Notes: generated from the letters alone by a model not told the origin. Counted from the first letter of the stretch, positions 49,676-58,779 are shown. The stretch: DNA of 64,000 bases from Rhizobium sp. CF122 (GCF_000282035.1 NZ_AKKA01000008.1:1-64000); one strand, 5' to 3'. Program-made: numbers and translations.

Positions 49676-50761
49676 ATGAGCGATATCTTTACACCTGTCA
49701 CCCTGGGCGGCATTGAACTTCAGAACCGTCTCGTCATGGCGCCCATGACCCGGTCCCGTGCGAATGCCGATGGCACACCAAGCAAACTGGCCGCCGAATA
49801 CTATGCGCAGCGGGCAGCCGTCGGCCTGATCGTCACCGAGGGCACGCAACCCTCCGACGATGGGCAAGGATACCTCACAACTCCGGGCATCTACACGGAC
49901 GCCCATGTCGAAGGATGGAGGACGGTGACCGACGCCGTCCACAACAACGGCGGCCGCATCTTCGTGCAGCTGATGCATGCGGGCCGCATGTCGCATCCCG
50001 ACAATACGCCGCATCATCGTCAGGGCGTAGCGCCTTCGGCCATTGCGCCGGGCGTTCCCATGTTCACGTCCACGGGCATGCAGGACATTCCCACACCACG
50101 CGCCATGACGACGGACGAGGTTCGTCAGACCGTGGCTGACTTCCGATACGCTGCACGTCGCGCGGTCGAGGCCGGAGCGGACGGCGTCGAAGTTCATGGC
50201 GCGAACGGCTATCTGGTCCAACAGTTTCTCGCCCCCAGCGCCAACATCCGGAGCGATGAATACGGTGGCTCGATCGAGAATCGTTCCCGTTTCGCGCTCG
50301 AAGTCGCCAGAGCGATTGCGGAAGAGATCGGCGCCGACCGTACCGCCATCCGTTTGTCACCCGGCATCACGATGTGGGGTATCGACGAGGGTACCGAGGG
50401 ATCCGCCCTTTACCGTCACCTCGTTGGCGAACTCGACAAGCTAGGACTGGCGTACCTTCATATCATGCACAGCGGCGTCGAAGAACGATTGGTGGACATC
50501 CGCAAGCGTTGGCATCGAGCCCTGATCATCAACAGACCCGGACGTCCTCGTGATGAGATCGGCGCAGACATAGCCACAGGACTGGCCGATCTCGAATCTT
50601 ATGGCCAGATGGCGTTGGCTAACCCGGACTTCATCGATCGTCTGAAGGTTGGGGCGCCAATGAATGAGGCTGACCGCGCGACGTACTTCGGTGGGACAGA
50701 GAAAGGCTTCACGGACTATCCCACATTGATCGACGCGGCGACGGACAAGGAAGCCGTCTGA
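49676..50761 (+). CDS. Old Yellow Enzyme-type alkene reductase (NemA-like)
   Basis: A 361-residue FMN-dependent reductase of activated C=C bonds. The start FTPVTLGGIELQNRLVMAPMTRSRAN is the family signature; FVQLMHAGRMSH, the GVEVHGANGYLVQQFLAPSANIRSDEYGGSIENRSRF block and the late YGQMALANPDFIDRL are intact. His/Asn substrate ligands appear within HGANGYL. AAGGA precedes ATG 49676. Likely detoxifies enones, nitro compounds or maleimide-like electrophiles under control of the divergent LysR. Confidence 0.93.
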   Translation: MSDIFTPVTLGGIELQNRLVMAPMTRSRANADGTPSKLAAEYYAQRAAVGLIVTEGTQPSDDGQGYLTTPGIYTDAHVEGWRTVTDAVHNNGGRIFVQLMHAGRMSHPDNTPHHRQGVAPSAIAPGVPMFTSTGMQDIPTPRAMTTDEVRQTVADFRYAARRAVEAGADGVEVHGANGYLVQQFLAPSANIRSDEYGGSIENRSRFALEVARAIAEEIGADRTAIRLSPGITMWGIDEGTEGSALYRHLVGELDKLGLAYLHIMHSGVEERLVDIRKRWHRALIINRPGRPRDEIGADIATGLADLESYGQMALANPDFIDRLKVGAPMNEADRATYFGGTEKGFTDYPTLIDAATDKEAV

Positions 50762-50948
50762 TGAAGCGGGACAGCTCGATCCTATGGGGGCGCAATGAAA
50801 AGAGTTCGTTCCGACGAACAGCAGGAGCAGATAGGGCAGGAGCGGGTGGATATGAAGGCGAGACATAAGAATTGACTTCCCAATATCGTCCAAACCGATG
50901 GTTGGAACCGCTCGTGTGGGAGTTAAGCAAAGTGCAGAATGTCTCCGA

Positions 50949-52217
50949 TCACCCACGGAGTGCCGATGCTGGCGGCTGGCGGTAGGCGAGGATGGCGGGC
51001 ACGGATGAAATCAGTGCCGCAAAGGCAAACAGCGCTGCTGCGAACCCGGCGTCTTCGCGCGCGAAGCCCACGGGCATGCTGACGCCGCTGCCGCCTGCCA
51101 CGATGCCGGAGATCGCTAGTGCTGCCGCGTAGCCGAGTGCAAAGCCGAGAACCAAGCCCAAGGCCACCAGCACGAACAGCTCCAGCCAGACGATCGAAAA
51201 CAGTGCCCGTCGCGGTGCACCGAAGGCTCGGAGCGCACCGATCTGCCGCCGCCGCTGGCCAACATGCATGACAGTGACCAGCAGCAGGGACGCGGCGACC
51301 AGTGTCTGCGATCCGGCGGCAACGGCAAACAGCACGCGCTTGGCGTCACCAAGTGTCGCATAGAGCCGGGTCAGCACCTCGGCCGGGAAAACAGCGAGTG
51401 TCGCGCCGGCGCGGTATTGCTGCCTGAGCTTATAGGCGTCGGCGATGGTCTTAGGTTTCACCAGGATCGCTGGCAGGCCGGGAACAGCTGCGTCCCAGGT
51501 TTCATCGACCGGCGCATCCGGATCAACGGCATTATGCTCGTCTTCTGCATGGATCTCGACCACCTGGTCATGCTCGTCGTGGTGATCGCCCTCATCGACC
51601 TCATCGTGGTGGCCGCCCATGCCATGGATATGCCAGACGGCCTGGATCGGTACCAGCACGGCGCGATCCCAAGCAGTGCCCGTTGGCTTCAGACGGCCAA
51701 CGACATGATAGGCAAGTTGGGTATGGGTATGTCCCCCTTCCTCCGCCGAGCCGTGCATTGGCTTGATCTGGTCGTCCAGCTTGAGGGTGACGCTTGCGCC
51801 GATCACGGCCTCGCCCTCTCTGGCAAACACCTTGCCGTCGCTCAGGCCGCCAGTGAGACTGTGCACCAACGCCGTCGTCGTGCCGACGATCGGGTAGCCC
51901 CTGAAGGAATCGCCGAAGCCGATCGGGGCGGCCCAGGCGACACGCGGATCGGCAGAGAGAGCGGTCAGCACCTGGCCGTCCATCAAGGGCAGCGGCGAAG
52001 CCTGGAGGAAGACGGAGGAGAGCACCAGCTGGTTCTCGCTGCCGGCAGCCCCGATAACCAGGTCGAACCTGTCGGCGGCGCGCGCGCTGCCCAGCCGCAA
52101 CGCCCGCTCCTGTAGCGTAACGGCAACCCCGAGCGCCACCGCAAGCGCCACGATCAGCACGATGACTGCCGAGCCGAGCCAATATTTGCGGAGATCGGCG
52201 AGGACGAACCGGATCAT
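50949..52217 (-). CDS. MacB/Lol-type ABC permease with histidine-rich periplasmic loop
   Basis: A 422-residue FtsX-like permease: one helix near residues 15-35, a large periplasmic domain, then three helices in the last third (VLFAVAAGSQTLVAASLLLVTV; ELFVLVALGLVLGFALGYAA; AGFAAALFAFAALISSVP). Between residues 196 and 228 nine histidines sit among many Asp/Glu, with more His at 155, 163, 165 and 171, a likely metal-binding loop. It overlaps its ATPase gene by 4 bp. The phoA and DUF3299-like genes lie upstream in the same direction. Zinc handling is an inference. Confidence 0.85.
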   Translation of the reverse strand: MIRFVLADLRKYWLGSAVIVLIVALAVALGVAVTLQERALRLGSARAADRFDLVIGAAGSENQLVLSSVFLQASPLPLMDGQVLTALSADPRVAWAAPIGFGDSFRGYPIVGTTTALVHSLTGGLSDGKVFAREGEAVIGASVTLKLDDQIKPMHGSAEEGGHTHTQLAYHVVGRLKPTGTAWDRAVLVPIQAVWHIHGMGGHHDEVDEGDHHDEHDQVVEIHAEDEHNAVDPDAPVDETWDAAVPGLPAILVKPKTIADAYKLRQQYRAGATLAVFPAEVLTRLYATLGDAKRVLFAVAAGSQTLVAASLLLVTVMHVGQRRRQIGALRAFGAPRRALFSIVWLELFVLVALGLVLGFALGYAAALAISGIVAGGSGVSMPVGFAREDAGFAAALFAFAALISSVPAILAYRQPPASALRG

Positions 52218-52903
52218 GCCGCCCGCTCCACTACGCCGGTATCGCTCATGATTTGCCCGAGATTGAAGGTGATCTTGCGCTGAAGCCGGTCCGTCAGCCG
52301 CACATCGTGGGAGACGACGATCAGCGTGCTTTTTTCCTGGTTGGCGAGTTCGAGCAGCAGCGTCCCCACGGCCTCACCGCTCTCGACATCGAGGCTGGCG
52401 GTGGGCTCGTCCGCGATGATGACACCGGGCGTGCGCAGCAGCGCACGCGCCACGGCCACGCGCTGCATCTCGCCGCGCGACATTGTCTCGATCCTCTGTT
52501 CAGGTCGGTCAAGCCCCGTCCGCTTCAAGAGATCATGCGCGCGGCCGATGATCTTGGCCGAGGCCGCGCCGGCCAGCCGTGCCGGCAGCAGGGCGTTTTC
52601 CAGAGCCGAAAGACCGGGGAAGAGGTGGAAGTCCTGCATGACCAGGCCGACATTCTCTGCCCGCCAGCGGTCGCGGCGGCTTTCAGAGAATTTGACAATG
52701 TCCATGCCGCTCCAGTCGATGCGGCCCTGGCGTGCCCGTTCGAGCCCGGTGACGATATTGACGAAAGTGCTCTTGCCGGAGCCCGAAGCGCCGGTAATCG
52801 CCACGTGGGTTCCAGCGGGAATAGCCAGCCTGCCGATATCGAGCGCCGGCGTAGCGAGCCCAGGATAGGATACGGAGATGTCGGCAAGCGTGAGTGACAG
52901 CAT
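52214..52903 (-). CDS. LolD/MacB-type ABC ATP-binding protein
   Basis: A 229-residue ATPase: Walker A TGASGSGKSTFVNIV, Q-loop VMQDFHLFPGLSALENAL, signature MSRGEMQRVAVARALL (SRGE in place of the common SGGQ) and Walker B VIIADEPTASLD, with switch His in VVSHDVRL. It lacks any fused permease and pairs with the histidine-rich permease, whose start overlaps its stop. It starts 4 bp after the stop of the DUF3299-like gene. Confidence 0.9.
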   Translation of the reverse strand: MLSLTLADISVSYPGLATPALDIGRLAIPAGTHVAITGASGSGKSTFVNIVTGLERARQGRIDWSGMDIVKFSESRRDRWRAENVGLVMQDFHLFPGLSALENALLPARLAGAASAKIIGRAHDLLKRTGLDRPEQRIETMSRGEMQRVAVARALLRTPGVIIADEPTASLDVESGEAVGTLLLELANQEKSTLIVVSHDVRLTDRLQRKITFNLGQIMSDTGVVERAA

Positions 52904-52907
52904 GCGT

Positions 52908-53378
52908 TCAGGCGATCGAGTAGGTTGCGCCGCGCAATCTCAGACGGCTGAGAAAACCGGTTTCCGGATCGGTCCAGGAGCCAACTTCGAGCTTGCCGGA
53001 TACTTCGATGCGCACGCCCGGCTGCACGAAGGTCTGCGCTGCATCGAGGTAGATAACGACGATATTGTCCGGCCAGTCCGCGTCGGTTGAGCAGAACGGG
53101 CAGATCGACATCGGGATTTCGGTCAGCACGAAAAATTTCGCCTCGGCCTTCAATGGCGGTGCCATGAAGCCGCTCATCTCGACATCCTGGCCGTCGAGCG
53201 ACTTGGCCTTATCTGAGAATTCGAGCCCGAGCACGCTGATCTTGCCATAAAGGTCATCGAAGCTCAGTCGGGTAGGCGCGGCGACTGCGGGCTTGGCAAT
53301 TGTGACCAACGGCGACAGGCCGACTATTGCCAGAGCATCACGCCGGCTGATCCCGGAACGAGAGCAAATAGTGCCCAT
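52908..53378 (-). CDS. Exported DUF3299-like protein
   Basis: A 156-residue protein with a twin-arginine-like leader (SRRDALAIVGLSPLVTIAKPAVAAP). The body has SLDGQDVEMSGFMAPPLKAE, FFVLTEIPMSICPFCSTDAD and WPDNIVVIYL, which lines up with the DUF3299 pattern (a Gly-x-Met-x-Pro strand, a Cys-containing loop, then an N-IV-V strand). The C-x-x-C could bind metal. ATG 53378 follows GAGGATATC; an upstream ATG at 53393 lacks a site. It lies between phoA and the ABC pair with near-zero spacing to the latter. Confidence 0.6.
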   Translation of the reverse strand: MGTICSRSGISRRDALAIVGLSPLVTIAKPAVAAPTRLSFDDLYGKISVLGLEFSDKAKSLDGQDVEMSGFMAPPLKAEAKFFVLTEIPMSICPFCSTDADWPDNIVVIYLDAAQTFVQPGVRIEVSGKLEVGSWTDPETGFLSRLRLRGATYSIA

Positions 53379-53405
53379 GGCCGATATCCTCATGGTTCGG
53401 AAATA

Positions 53406-53439
53406 GCAGTTCCGGGCGGTGTGCGCGGCCCGGAACTGC
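53406..53439 (-). other. Intercistronic stem-loop after phoA
   Basis: GCAGTTCCGGGC and GCCCGGAACTGC form a perfect 12-bp stem with a 10-base loop, 15 bp past the phosphatase stop and before the DUF3299-like gene. There is no T-run on the leftward transcript. It probably stabilises the phosphatase message or attenuates the downstream genes. Confidence 0.6.
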
Positions 53440-53453
53440 ATCATTGGAATAGA

Positions 53454-55211
53454 TTACATATTCTGGTCGTTGCCGAGCGCAAAGGTGTCTGCGAGAACGC
53501 GATAGACATCGCTCTCTTCCATATAGCCCTTGAACTCCTCAGCACCCGGGCCGGTCGCCTGCAGCACGACGTCATCGACAGCGTGAACAGCCGTCTCGGC
53601 GTTGCGCGGCAGATTGCCTTCGCGCAGCACCGCGCCGGGAGCATCCTTATAGGCAGGATTGGCGATGTATTCCTTCTTCTCGTTTTCGATTGCCGGTTCG
53701 AACGGGCCGTCCATCTTCGGGCGGAAAGTCTCGTAATAGTCCGGATAGTTGTTGGCGAAGATCGCCAGGCGGCGGCTCACGTCGACCTTGTCCGGGAAGC
53801 CGTCGCCGTTCTTGTCTTCGTAGTTCGGGAAGCCAGCATCGGCGTAGACGCCGACCTTCTCGCGCATGTCGGTACCCGGCTTCTCATCGTCGATCGTGCC
53901 GATGACGGATACGCCATGCGTATGGTCGCCGGTGACGACGATCAGCGTGTCGGGATGGGTCTTGGCGAACTCGCGGGCCAGACCGACAACCTGGTCGAAC
54001 TCGATGGTTTCGAAGACCGAGCGTTCCCAGTCCATCGTGTGCGCCTGCTTGTCGATCGAGGCGCCTTCGATCATCAGAAAGAAGCCTTCCGGATTCTTGG
54101 AAAGCTGATCGAGCGCAACCTTGGCCATGTCCTTGAGGCCGGGCTGGTTCGGGAACTTACCGACTGTGCCTTTCTTGAGGAATTCACGGTCGAGTGTCAC
54201 GTCCATGTTACCGGTGTGGAACAGGCCAAGGATCTTGCCGGTATTCGTGCCCGCAGCGGAGGCGAGTTCCGTCTTGTCGGTCGCCAGCGCATAGCCATCA
54301 TCTTTGAAGGTCTTGATCAGATCCTTGTCGTCCTTGCGCTTGGAACCGGGCACGTCCTTCGAAAGGAAGTATGCCGAGCCGCCACCGAGGATCACATCCG
54401 GCTTGGTGTCTAGAAACATAGCAGCGATATCGGCTTTGTCGCCGCGCTTGCGCGTATGGGAAACGACGGCAGCCGGCGTGGCGTCCTCGATCTCGGCGGT
54501 AGAAACGACGCCGATCGACTTCTTGGTCAGGCGACGCACCGCCTCGGCGATATTTTCCACACGTGGGTCATCCAGCGAGGCTGGCGTACGGTCGGCGTAG
54601 ACACCGAGCGCGTTGATCGCGGTCTTGTGGCCGGTCATGTAAGCCGACATCGTGTTGGCGCTGTCTGTGGCGATCGCATTGGTCGACGACGTGCCGATGA
54701 AGGCCATGTGGTCGAGATCGTCCATGTTGAGGCGGCCGTTGGCCTTGCCCTCGGCCATGCCCTTGGACATCAGGCGGGCGGCGGTGCGATGGCCGACGGA
54801 CAGGCCGTCGCCAAGCAGGAAGATGATGTTCTTGGCTTTCGGCGTGGCGGAGGTATCGAACACGTCCCAGGTCGCGGTCTTCGTCTGGTTGCCGGCGCTG
54901 ACTTCCACCTTGTAGGCGCCAGCCTTGGCAACCTTGGCGGCGCGGAGGATCACGGCAGAACCGAGGCTCTTGCCGTCCTTATCCTGCTCATCGGCCACGA
55001 AATCGAAATCGGCGCCGAGAACAGACTTGGCGTCCTGTCCATTGATGGTGACCTTCACATCTTCCTTCTTGACGACACCGTCGAACTCGACCTTGAAGTC
55101 GAAAGGCGAGCCGGCGAGGATCGTGGCACGATCAAGCGGGTAGACGGTGGCTGCGTCGGCAGCACCAGCCAGCATGGTGGCGGCAGCAAGAGCGGTCAGA
55201 AATTTACGCAT
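53454..55211 (-). CDS. phoA: Alkaline phosphatase (PhoA family)
   Basis: A 585-residue periplasmic phosphomonoesterase. The signal peptide MRKFLTALAAATMLAGAADA is clear. A ~110-residue N-terminal beta domain precedes the catalytic core: NIIFLLGDGLSVGHRTAAR binds metal, TDSANTMSAYMTGHK carries the nucleophile Ser, and IEGASIDKQAHTMDWE with VTGDHTHGVSVIG supply zinc and magnesium ligands. It is longer than E. coli PhoA because of the N-terminal domain and a C-terminal extension. A PHO box lies about 55 bp upstream, so it should be induced by phosphate starvation through PhoB. Confidence 0.93.
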   Translation of the reverse strand: MRKFLTALAAATMLAGAADAATVYPLDRATILAGSPFDFKVEFDGVVKKEDVKVTINGQDAKSVLGADFDFVADEQDKDGKSLGSAVILRAAKVAKAGAYKVEVSAGNQTKTATWDVFDTSATPKAKNIIFLLGDGLSVGHRTAARLMSKGMAEGKANGRLNMDDLDHMAFIGTSSTNAIATDSANTMSAYMTGHKTAINALGVYADRTPASLDDPRVENIAEAVRRLTKKSIGVVSTAEIEDATPAAVVSHTRKRGDKADIAAMFLDTKPDVILGGGSAYFLSKDVPGSKRKDDKDLIKTFKDDGYALATDKTELASAAGTNTGKILGLFHTGNMDVTLDREFLKKGTVGKFPNQPGLKDMAKVALDQLSKNPEGFFLMIEGASIDKQAHTMDWERSVFETIEFDQVVGLAREFAKTHPDTLIVVTGDHTHGVSVIGTIDDEKPGTDMREKVGVYADAGFPNYEDKNGDGFPDKVDVSRRLAIFANNYPDYYETFRPKMDGPFEPAIENEKKEYIANPAYKDAPGAVLREGNLPRNAETAVHAVDDVVLQATGPGAEEFKGYMEESDVYRVLADTFALGNDQNM

Positions 55212-55264
55212 GGGATCCTCGCGCGTTTATGAAGTACGTTATGGGTCGTGATTAGCGAGCTCCC

Positions 55265-55282
55265 ATGACACATGGATGACAG
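55265..55282 (-). promoter_or_regulatory. PHO box upstream of phoA
   Basis: On the minus strand, CTGTCAT-CCAT-GTGTCAT: two PhoB half-sites of seven bases separated by four, 54 bp before the phoA start. One base differs from the ideal second repeat (CTGTCAT). Spacing and orientation suit activation of phoA and, if read through, the genes after it. Confidence 0.75.
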
Positions 55283-55529
55283 GGGATAAGCAGTCGGACT
55301 TCCGCGACTGCGGCGAGCCATGCAATGGTCGCGGACGTTGGCCAGATCGCGGAGATGCTCACCGCATTCACGACGGGTGAGCGGTCGATGGAACGTGCCC
55401 TGCGGGCCGAGCGACAGGCACGCACGTCGCCAACGAACCACCCGCAGAACGTCTGCAAGGGCGACTGGTTCAGCACTGGCGACCCATGGCAACGCCGCAG
55501 TGGCGGGCAGCTCGTGGGACGTGAGCGAC

Positions 55530-55751
55530 ATGACCTTTCCAAAAACCAGACAGGTCGTAGTAGTCGATTTTCCAGAAGACTTTGTGGCCGTCGATGCTCA
55601 CGGCGCGCCGAAATCATGGTTGCCATGGGGATCGTTGCCCGGTGCGAAGGGCCTCAAGGGTCTGGACGCCTTCGCGATTCGTGGTTGGGTCACGTCCGGC
55701 AGACTGCGAACGCCGGCTGAAGGCCTTACCTATGATGTCCGAAGTCGTTGA
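55530..55751 (+). CDS. Possible hypothetical protein (73 aa)
   Basis: The 690-bp gap between phoA and the HxlR gene holds one protein-like + strand frame: MTFPKTRQVVVVDFPEDFVA continuing through DAHGAPKSWLPWGSLPGAKG to SR-stop. It lacks a strong ribosome-binding site. Other frames in the gap are less convincing. It may be the end of a gene shortened by deletion. Confidence 0.3.
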   Translation: MTFPKTRQVVVVDFPEDFVAVDAHGAPKSWLPWGSLPGAKGLKGLDAFAIRGWVTSGRLRTPAEGLTYDVRSR

Positions 55752-55912
55752 TGTTAAGAAGATTCTTGCCCGCCGAACGGCGGTTCGTATCCCATCAAGG
55801 CGACAGGTTCAGCTTGGCTCACCGTAGGTCGCACGGCTGAGCATCTGAACAAGGGAAGGCGGAACACTCATTGATCGGCAATGCAACAGGCAGGGCCGGT
55901 TATCCATTCTCG

Positions 55913-56293
55913 CTAACTTGCTTCGCCATCATGCAAGGCACGATTTGCTTCGATTTCCTGCAGATGGTTCAGCACCCACATGGAGAGCTGTAACAGAGGG
56001 TCGGAGAGCGAGCGGCCGAGATCGGTCAGGCTGTACTCGACTTGCGGCGGTATGGTCGGGTAGACCTTGCGCCTCACCATCCCGTCGCGCTCCAAGGCTT
56101 TCAAGGTACGGGTAAGCATCTGCTGGGAAATGCCGCCGATCAGCCGTTTCAGTTCGTTGAAGCGTCGCGGCCGCTCGGCCAGCATCGTGATTGCCATGAC
56201 GGTCCACTTGTCGCCCATGCGGCCGAGGATCTCGTTGACCTTCCGGCAGCTCGGGTCGGTGCCCGGTTCATTGGGCGGGGTAGGCATATGCAT
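55913..56293 (-). CDS. HxlR-family transcriptional regulator
   Basis: A 126-residue winged-HTH protein with the HxlR pattern: CRKVNEILGRMGDKWTVMAITMLAERPRRFNELKRLIGGISQQMLTRTLKALERDGMVRR and VEYSLTDLGRSL. The single N-terminal Cys of the family is present (C16) and may sense electrophiles or oxidants. It is divergent from the SDR/FrnE-like pair starting 92 bp away and is probably its regulator. Confidence 0.9.
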   Translation of the reverse strand: MHMPTPPNEPGTDPSCRKVNEILGRMGDKWTVMAITMLAERPRRFNELKRLIGGISQQMLTRTLKALERDGMVRRKVYPTIPPQVEYSLTDLGRSLSDPLLQLSMWVLNHLQEIEANRALHDGEAS

Positions 56294-56384
56294 GTGACCA
56301 GGCCTCGAAAATATGCGTTCTTGCGACGTTGGTGGTCAGCATATCATATCTAGTCAGTAAAACATACCATCTCAGGAGTACGTT

Positions 56385-57110
56385 ATGACTGACAGAAAAA
56401 CCATTGCCCTATTCGGCGCCGGTACCGGGCTCGGCAGCTCGCTGGCCCTGCGGTTCGGCCGCGAAGGCTATCGCGTCGCGCTCGTTGCGCGGCGTGCCGG
56501 GCCGCTCGAGGAGCGCGTGGCCGAACTCGCCAAGGCCGGTATCGAAGCCGCGGCGTTCCCGGCCGATCTCACCAATCTCGACGGGATCGCGCCGCTCGTG
56601 GGCTCCATCGAAGAACGCTTCGGCTCGATCGACGTCGCGATCTACGCCCCGGTGCCGTCGGACGCCGGCTTCGTGCCGGCGGTAGAGCTCGACGCGGGAA
56701 AGCTGCGGGCAGTGGCCAATATCTTCACCTTCGCGCCGGTCGAGGTGTCGCATGCGGTGCTATCAGGCATGTTGGCGCGCGGTAACGGCGCGATCGTCAT
56801 CGTCGGCGGACTGACGGCTGTCGTGACGATGCCGGGAATGAGCGGTGTCGGCCCGCTGATGGCGGCGGCCCGCAACTATGCCTTCACGCTGAATGCCGAG
56901 GTTGCGGAGAGGGGCATCTATGCCGGCACGGTCAATATCGGTGCGTTCATCGACCGCTCGACCGGCCTTCGTGCCGCGACGGCGAACGGCATGACCCTCG
57001 GTCCAGAATATCCGGTGATCAACCCCGACGGTATCGCTGACGAGATTTGGGACCTCGTCACCAAGCGCGACCGAGTCGAGGTCATCCTCCCGCCGCTGCC
57101 TTCGGCCTGA
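56385..57110 (+). CDS. SDR-fold protein with a degenerate active site
   Basis: A 241-residue SDR-fold protein. The nucleotide-binding start KTIALFGAGTGLGSSLALRFG and the following ADLTNLDG are normal. At the usual YxxxK position the sequence is SGVGPLMAAARNYAF, without the catalytic Tyr and Lys in place, and the NAG motif is replaced by YAPVPS. It may bind NAD(P)H as a sensor or use other residues. TCAGGAGTACGTT precedes the ATG. The FrnE-like gene follows by 13 bp. Confidence 0.8.
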   Translation: MTDRKTIALFGAGTGLGSSLALRFGREGYRVALVARRAGPLEERVAELAKAGIEAAAFPADLTNLDGIAPLVGSIEERFGSIDVAIYAPVPSDAGFVPAVELDAGKLRAVANIFTFAPVEVSHAVLSGMLARGNGAIVIVGGLTAVVTMPGMSGVGPLMAAARNYAFTLNAEVAERGIYAGTVNIGAFIDRSTGLRAATANGMTLGPEYPVINPDGIADEIWDLVTKRDRVEVILPPLPSA

Positions 57111-57123
57111 GCGGGTGGGGGTT

Positions 57124-57756
57124 ATGTTGCAGATCGACCTTTACACCGAGATTACCTGCCCCTGGTGCATCATCGGACTACACCGGCTCGACAAGGTGCT
57201 ATCCGAGCGCTTCACGGGTCTTGCCGCCGATATCAGGCATCACCCCGTTTTGATGATGCCGGACGTACCGGCGGACGGGCTTTACATTCCGGACCTGCTT
57301 CTCGCCCGCTACGGCGTCTCCGATCCGAAGGCCGCGTTCGCGCGGCCCGAGGCCGAGGCCCGCGCCTCCGGACTGGAGCTCAATCTCAGCCGGCAGCTCT
57401 GGACCTATCCGACACACGCGGCCCATGCGCTGATCCTCGCTGCGCGCGATCGCGGCACACAACACGCGCTGGCGGTGGCGATCTGCGCGGCACATTTCCT
57501 CGGCGCTAAGAATATCTCCGATGCCGATCTACTCGCCGATATCGCGGCGGACCATGGCTTTGATCATCTGGAGGGCCGCGCGATTGCGGTGGATCCCGCC
57601 TGGCATGCGCGCGTCGAGCAGGCAGCGGCGCAATCCGCTGCTGCCGGTATCCGCTCGGTTCCCCACTTCGTCTTCGGCGGACGCGTTGCGATCAATGGCG
57701 GCCGCAGCGAAGACGAGATCGCACTGGCGATAAGCGAGGTCGTCGCGAGCGGTTGA
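57124..57756 (+). CDS. DsbA/FrnE-family thioredoxin-fold oxidoreductase
   Basis: A 210-residue cytoplasmic protein with the active-site motif TCPWC (C12, C15) near the start (IDLYTEITCPWCIIG) and the FrnE-like C-terminal block SVPHFVFGGRVAINGGRSEDEIALAI. It likely exchanges disulphides or reacts with electrophiles. ATG 57124 follows a G-rich stretch. It forms a two-gene unit with the SDR-fold gene under the divergent HxlR regulator, which suggests a thiol or aldehyde stress response. Confidence 0.88.
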   Translation: MLQIDLYTEITCPWCIIGLHRLDKVLSERFTGLAADIRHHPVLMMPDVPADGLYIPDLLLARYGVSDPKAAFARPEAEARASGLELNLSRQLWTYPTHAAHALILAARDRGTQHALAVAICAAHFLGAKNISDADLLADIAADHGFDHLEGRAIAVDPAWHARVEQAAAQSAAAGIRSVPHFVFGGRVAINGGRSEDEIALAISEVVASG

Positions 57757-57810
57757 GAGGCAGGTGCGGCCTGACCGGATCGGGATGACTCGCAGGGTGT
57801 CGAGCGATGC

Positions 57811-58779
57811 TCATAGCCGAGCGTCTGGAGCAATCACTATTCCGGACGCTATCATTGCCCTAAGGGATTCTTTGACGGCCTCGAAGCTCGTGTAGCGGGG
57901 TTGATAGTCGAGACGCTGGCGACTTTTCTCGATCGAGTGACAGGAGCTTCGGATGATGTGGCCGCGGCTGTTTTCGGCATAATCTCCGAGGCCGAGGATC
58001 CATTCTTCGAATGGCTTGTAGGCAAGGCGCGGCTCCTTGCCGAACCAGCTGAAGACCGTTTCGGCATAGCCACGCAGCGTCACGGCCTGTTCGGAGACGA
58101 TGTTGAAGACTTCGCCGATGGAGGCTGCGCGATTGTCGATCGCCGCGATGATCCAGCGGGCGACGTCGTCGGCGTGGACGTGATGGACCGTCTCCAGTCC
58201 GAGGTTTGGCAACACCAGTTCGTCGCCACGAGCGATCTGCGAAAAGATCTCCGGATTGGCATTGCCGATTGGGTTGATAGGGTTCCAGCCTTCGCCGACG
58301 ATATGACCGGGCCGGAAGCAGGTGGCAGGAAAGCCGGCAACCCGGGCCTGGCGCATCAGCCAAGCTTCGCTCTCCGCCTTGCCCCTGCCATAGGCATCGA
58401 TCGGATTGGTCGGATCGGCCTCGGTGGAGGGCATCGTGAATAAGCGGCCGTAGACCCAGATCGTGCTGCAGAAGAGGTAGTGCTCGATCCTGCCGCGCAG
58501 CGCCTCGACCACCTGCTGGGTGCTGGCGAGATCGAAGGCGATCATGTCGATGACGATATCAGGCTCAAGGGCTGCGATCTTGGCGCCGAACTGGCCGAAT
58601 TTTTCCTCGGCTGCGCGGTCGAGCGCGACATGTTCGATGCGGCTCCAGGCCTCACACGGGCGATAGGGCTTGGCGACGCCGCGGCTGACGTTGACCACCT
58701 GGTGCCCGCGCTCGACCAGCGCCGGCACCAGATAACTGCCGACATGGCCGCTGCCTCCAATAATGACGATACGTGACAT
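57811..58779 (-). CDS. NAD-dependent epimerase/dehydratase family protein
   Basis: A 322-residue extended SDR. The NAD site is RIVIIGGSGHVGSYLVPAL, with the DMIAFD and FCSTIWVYGR regions, but the catalytic Tyr-x3-Lys is represented by YGRGKAESEAW, which keeps Y and K. The FRPGHIVGEGWNPINPIGN block is substrate-side. GAGGAG precedes the ATG. It is divergent from a LysR gene 109 bp away. The substrate could be a nucleotide sugar or a simple carbonyl compound; unassigned. Confidence 0.85.
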   Translation of the reverse strand: MSRIVIIGGSGHVGSYLVPALVERGHQVVNVSRGVAKPYRPCEAWSRIEHVALDRAAEEKFGQFGAKIAALEPDIVIDMIAFDLASTQQVVEALRGRIEHYLFCSTIWVYGRLFTMPSTEADPTNPIDAYGRGKAESEAWLMRQARVAGFPATCFRPGHIVGEGWNPINPIGNANPEIFSQIARGDELVLPNLGLETVHHVHADDVARWIIAAIDNRAASIGEVFNIVSEQAVTLRGYAETVFSWFGKEPRLAYKPFEEWILGLGDYAENSRGHIIRSSCHSIEKSRQRLDYQPRYTSFEAVKESLRAMIASGIVIAPDARL

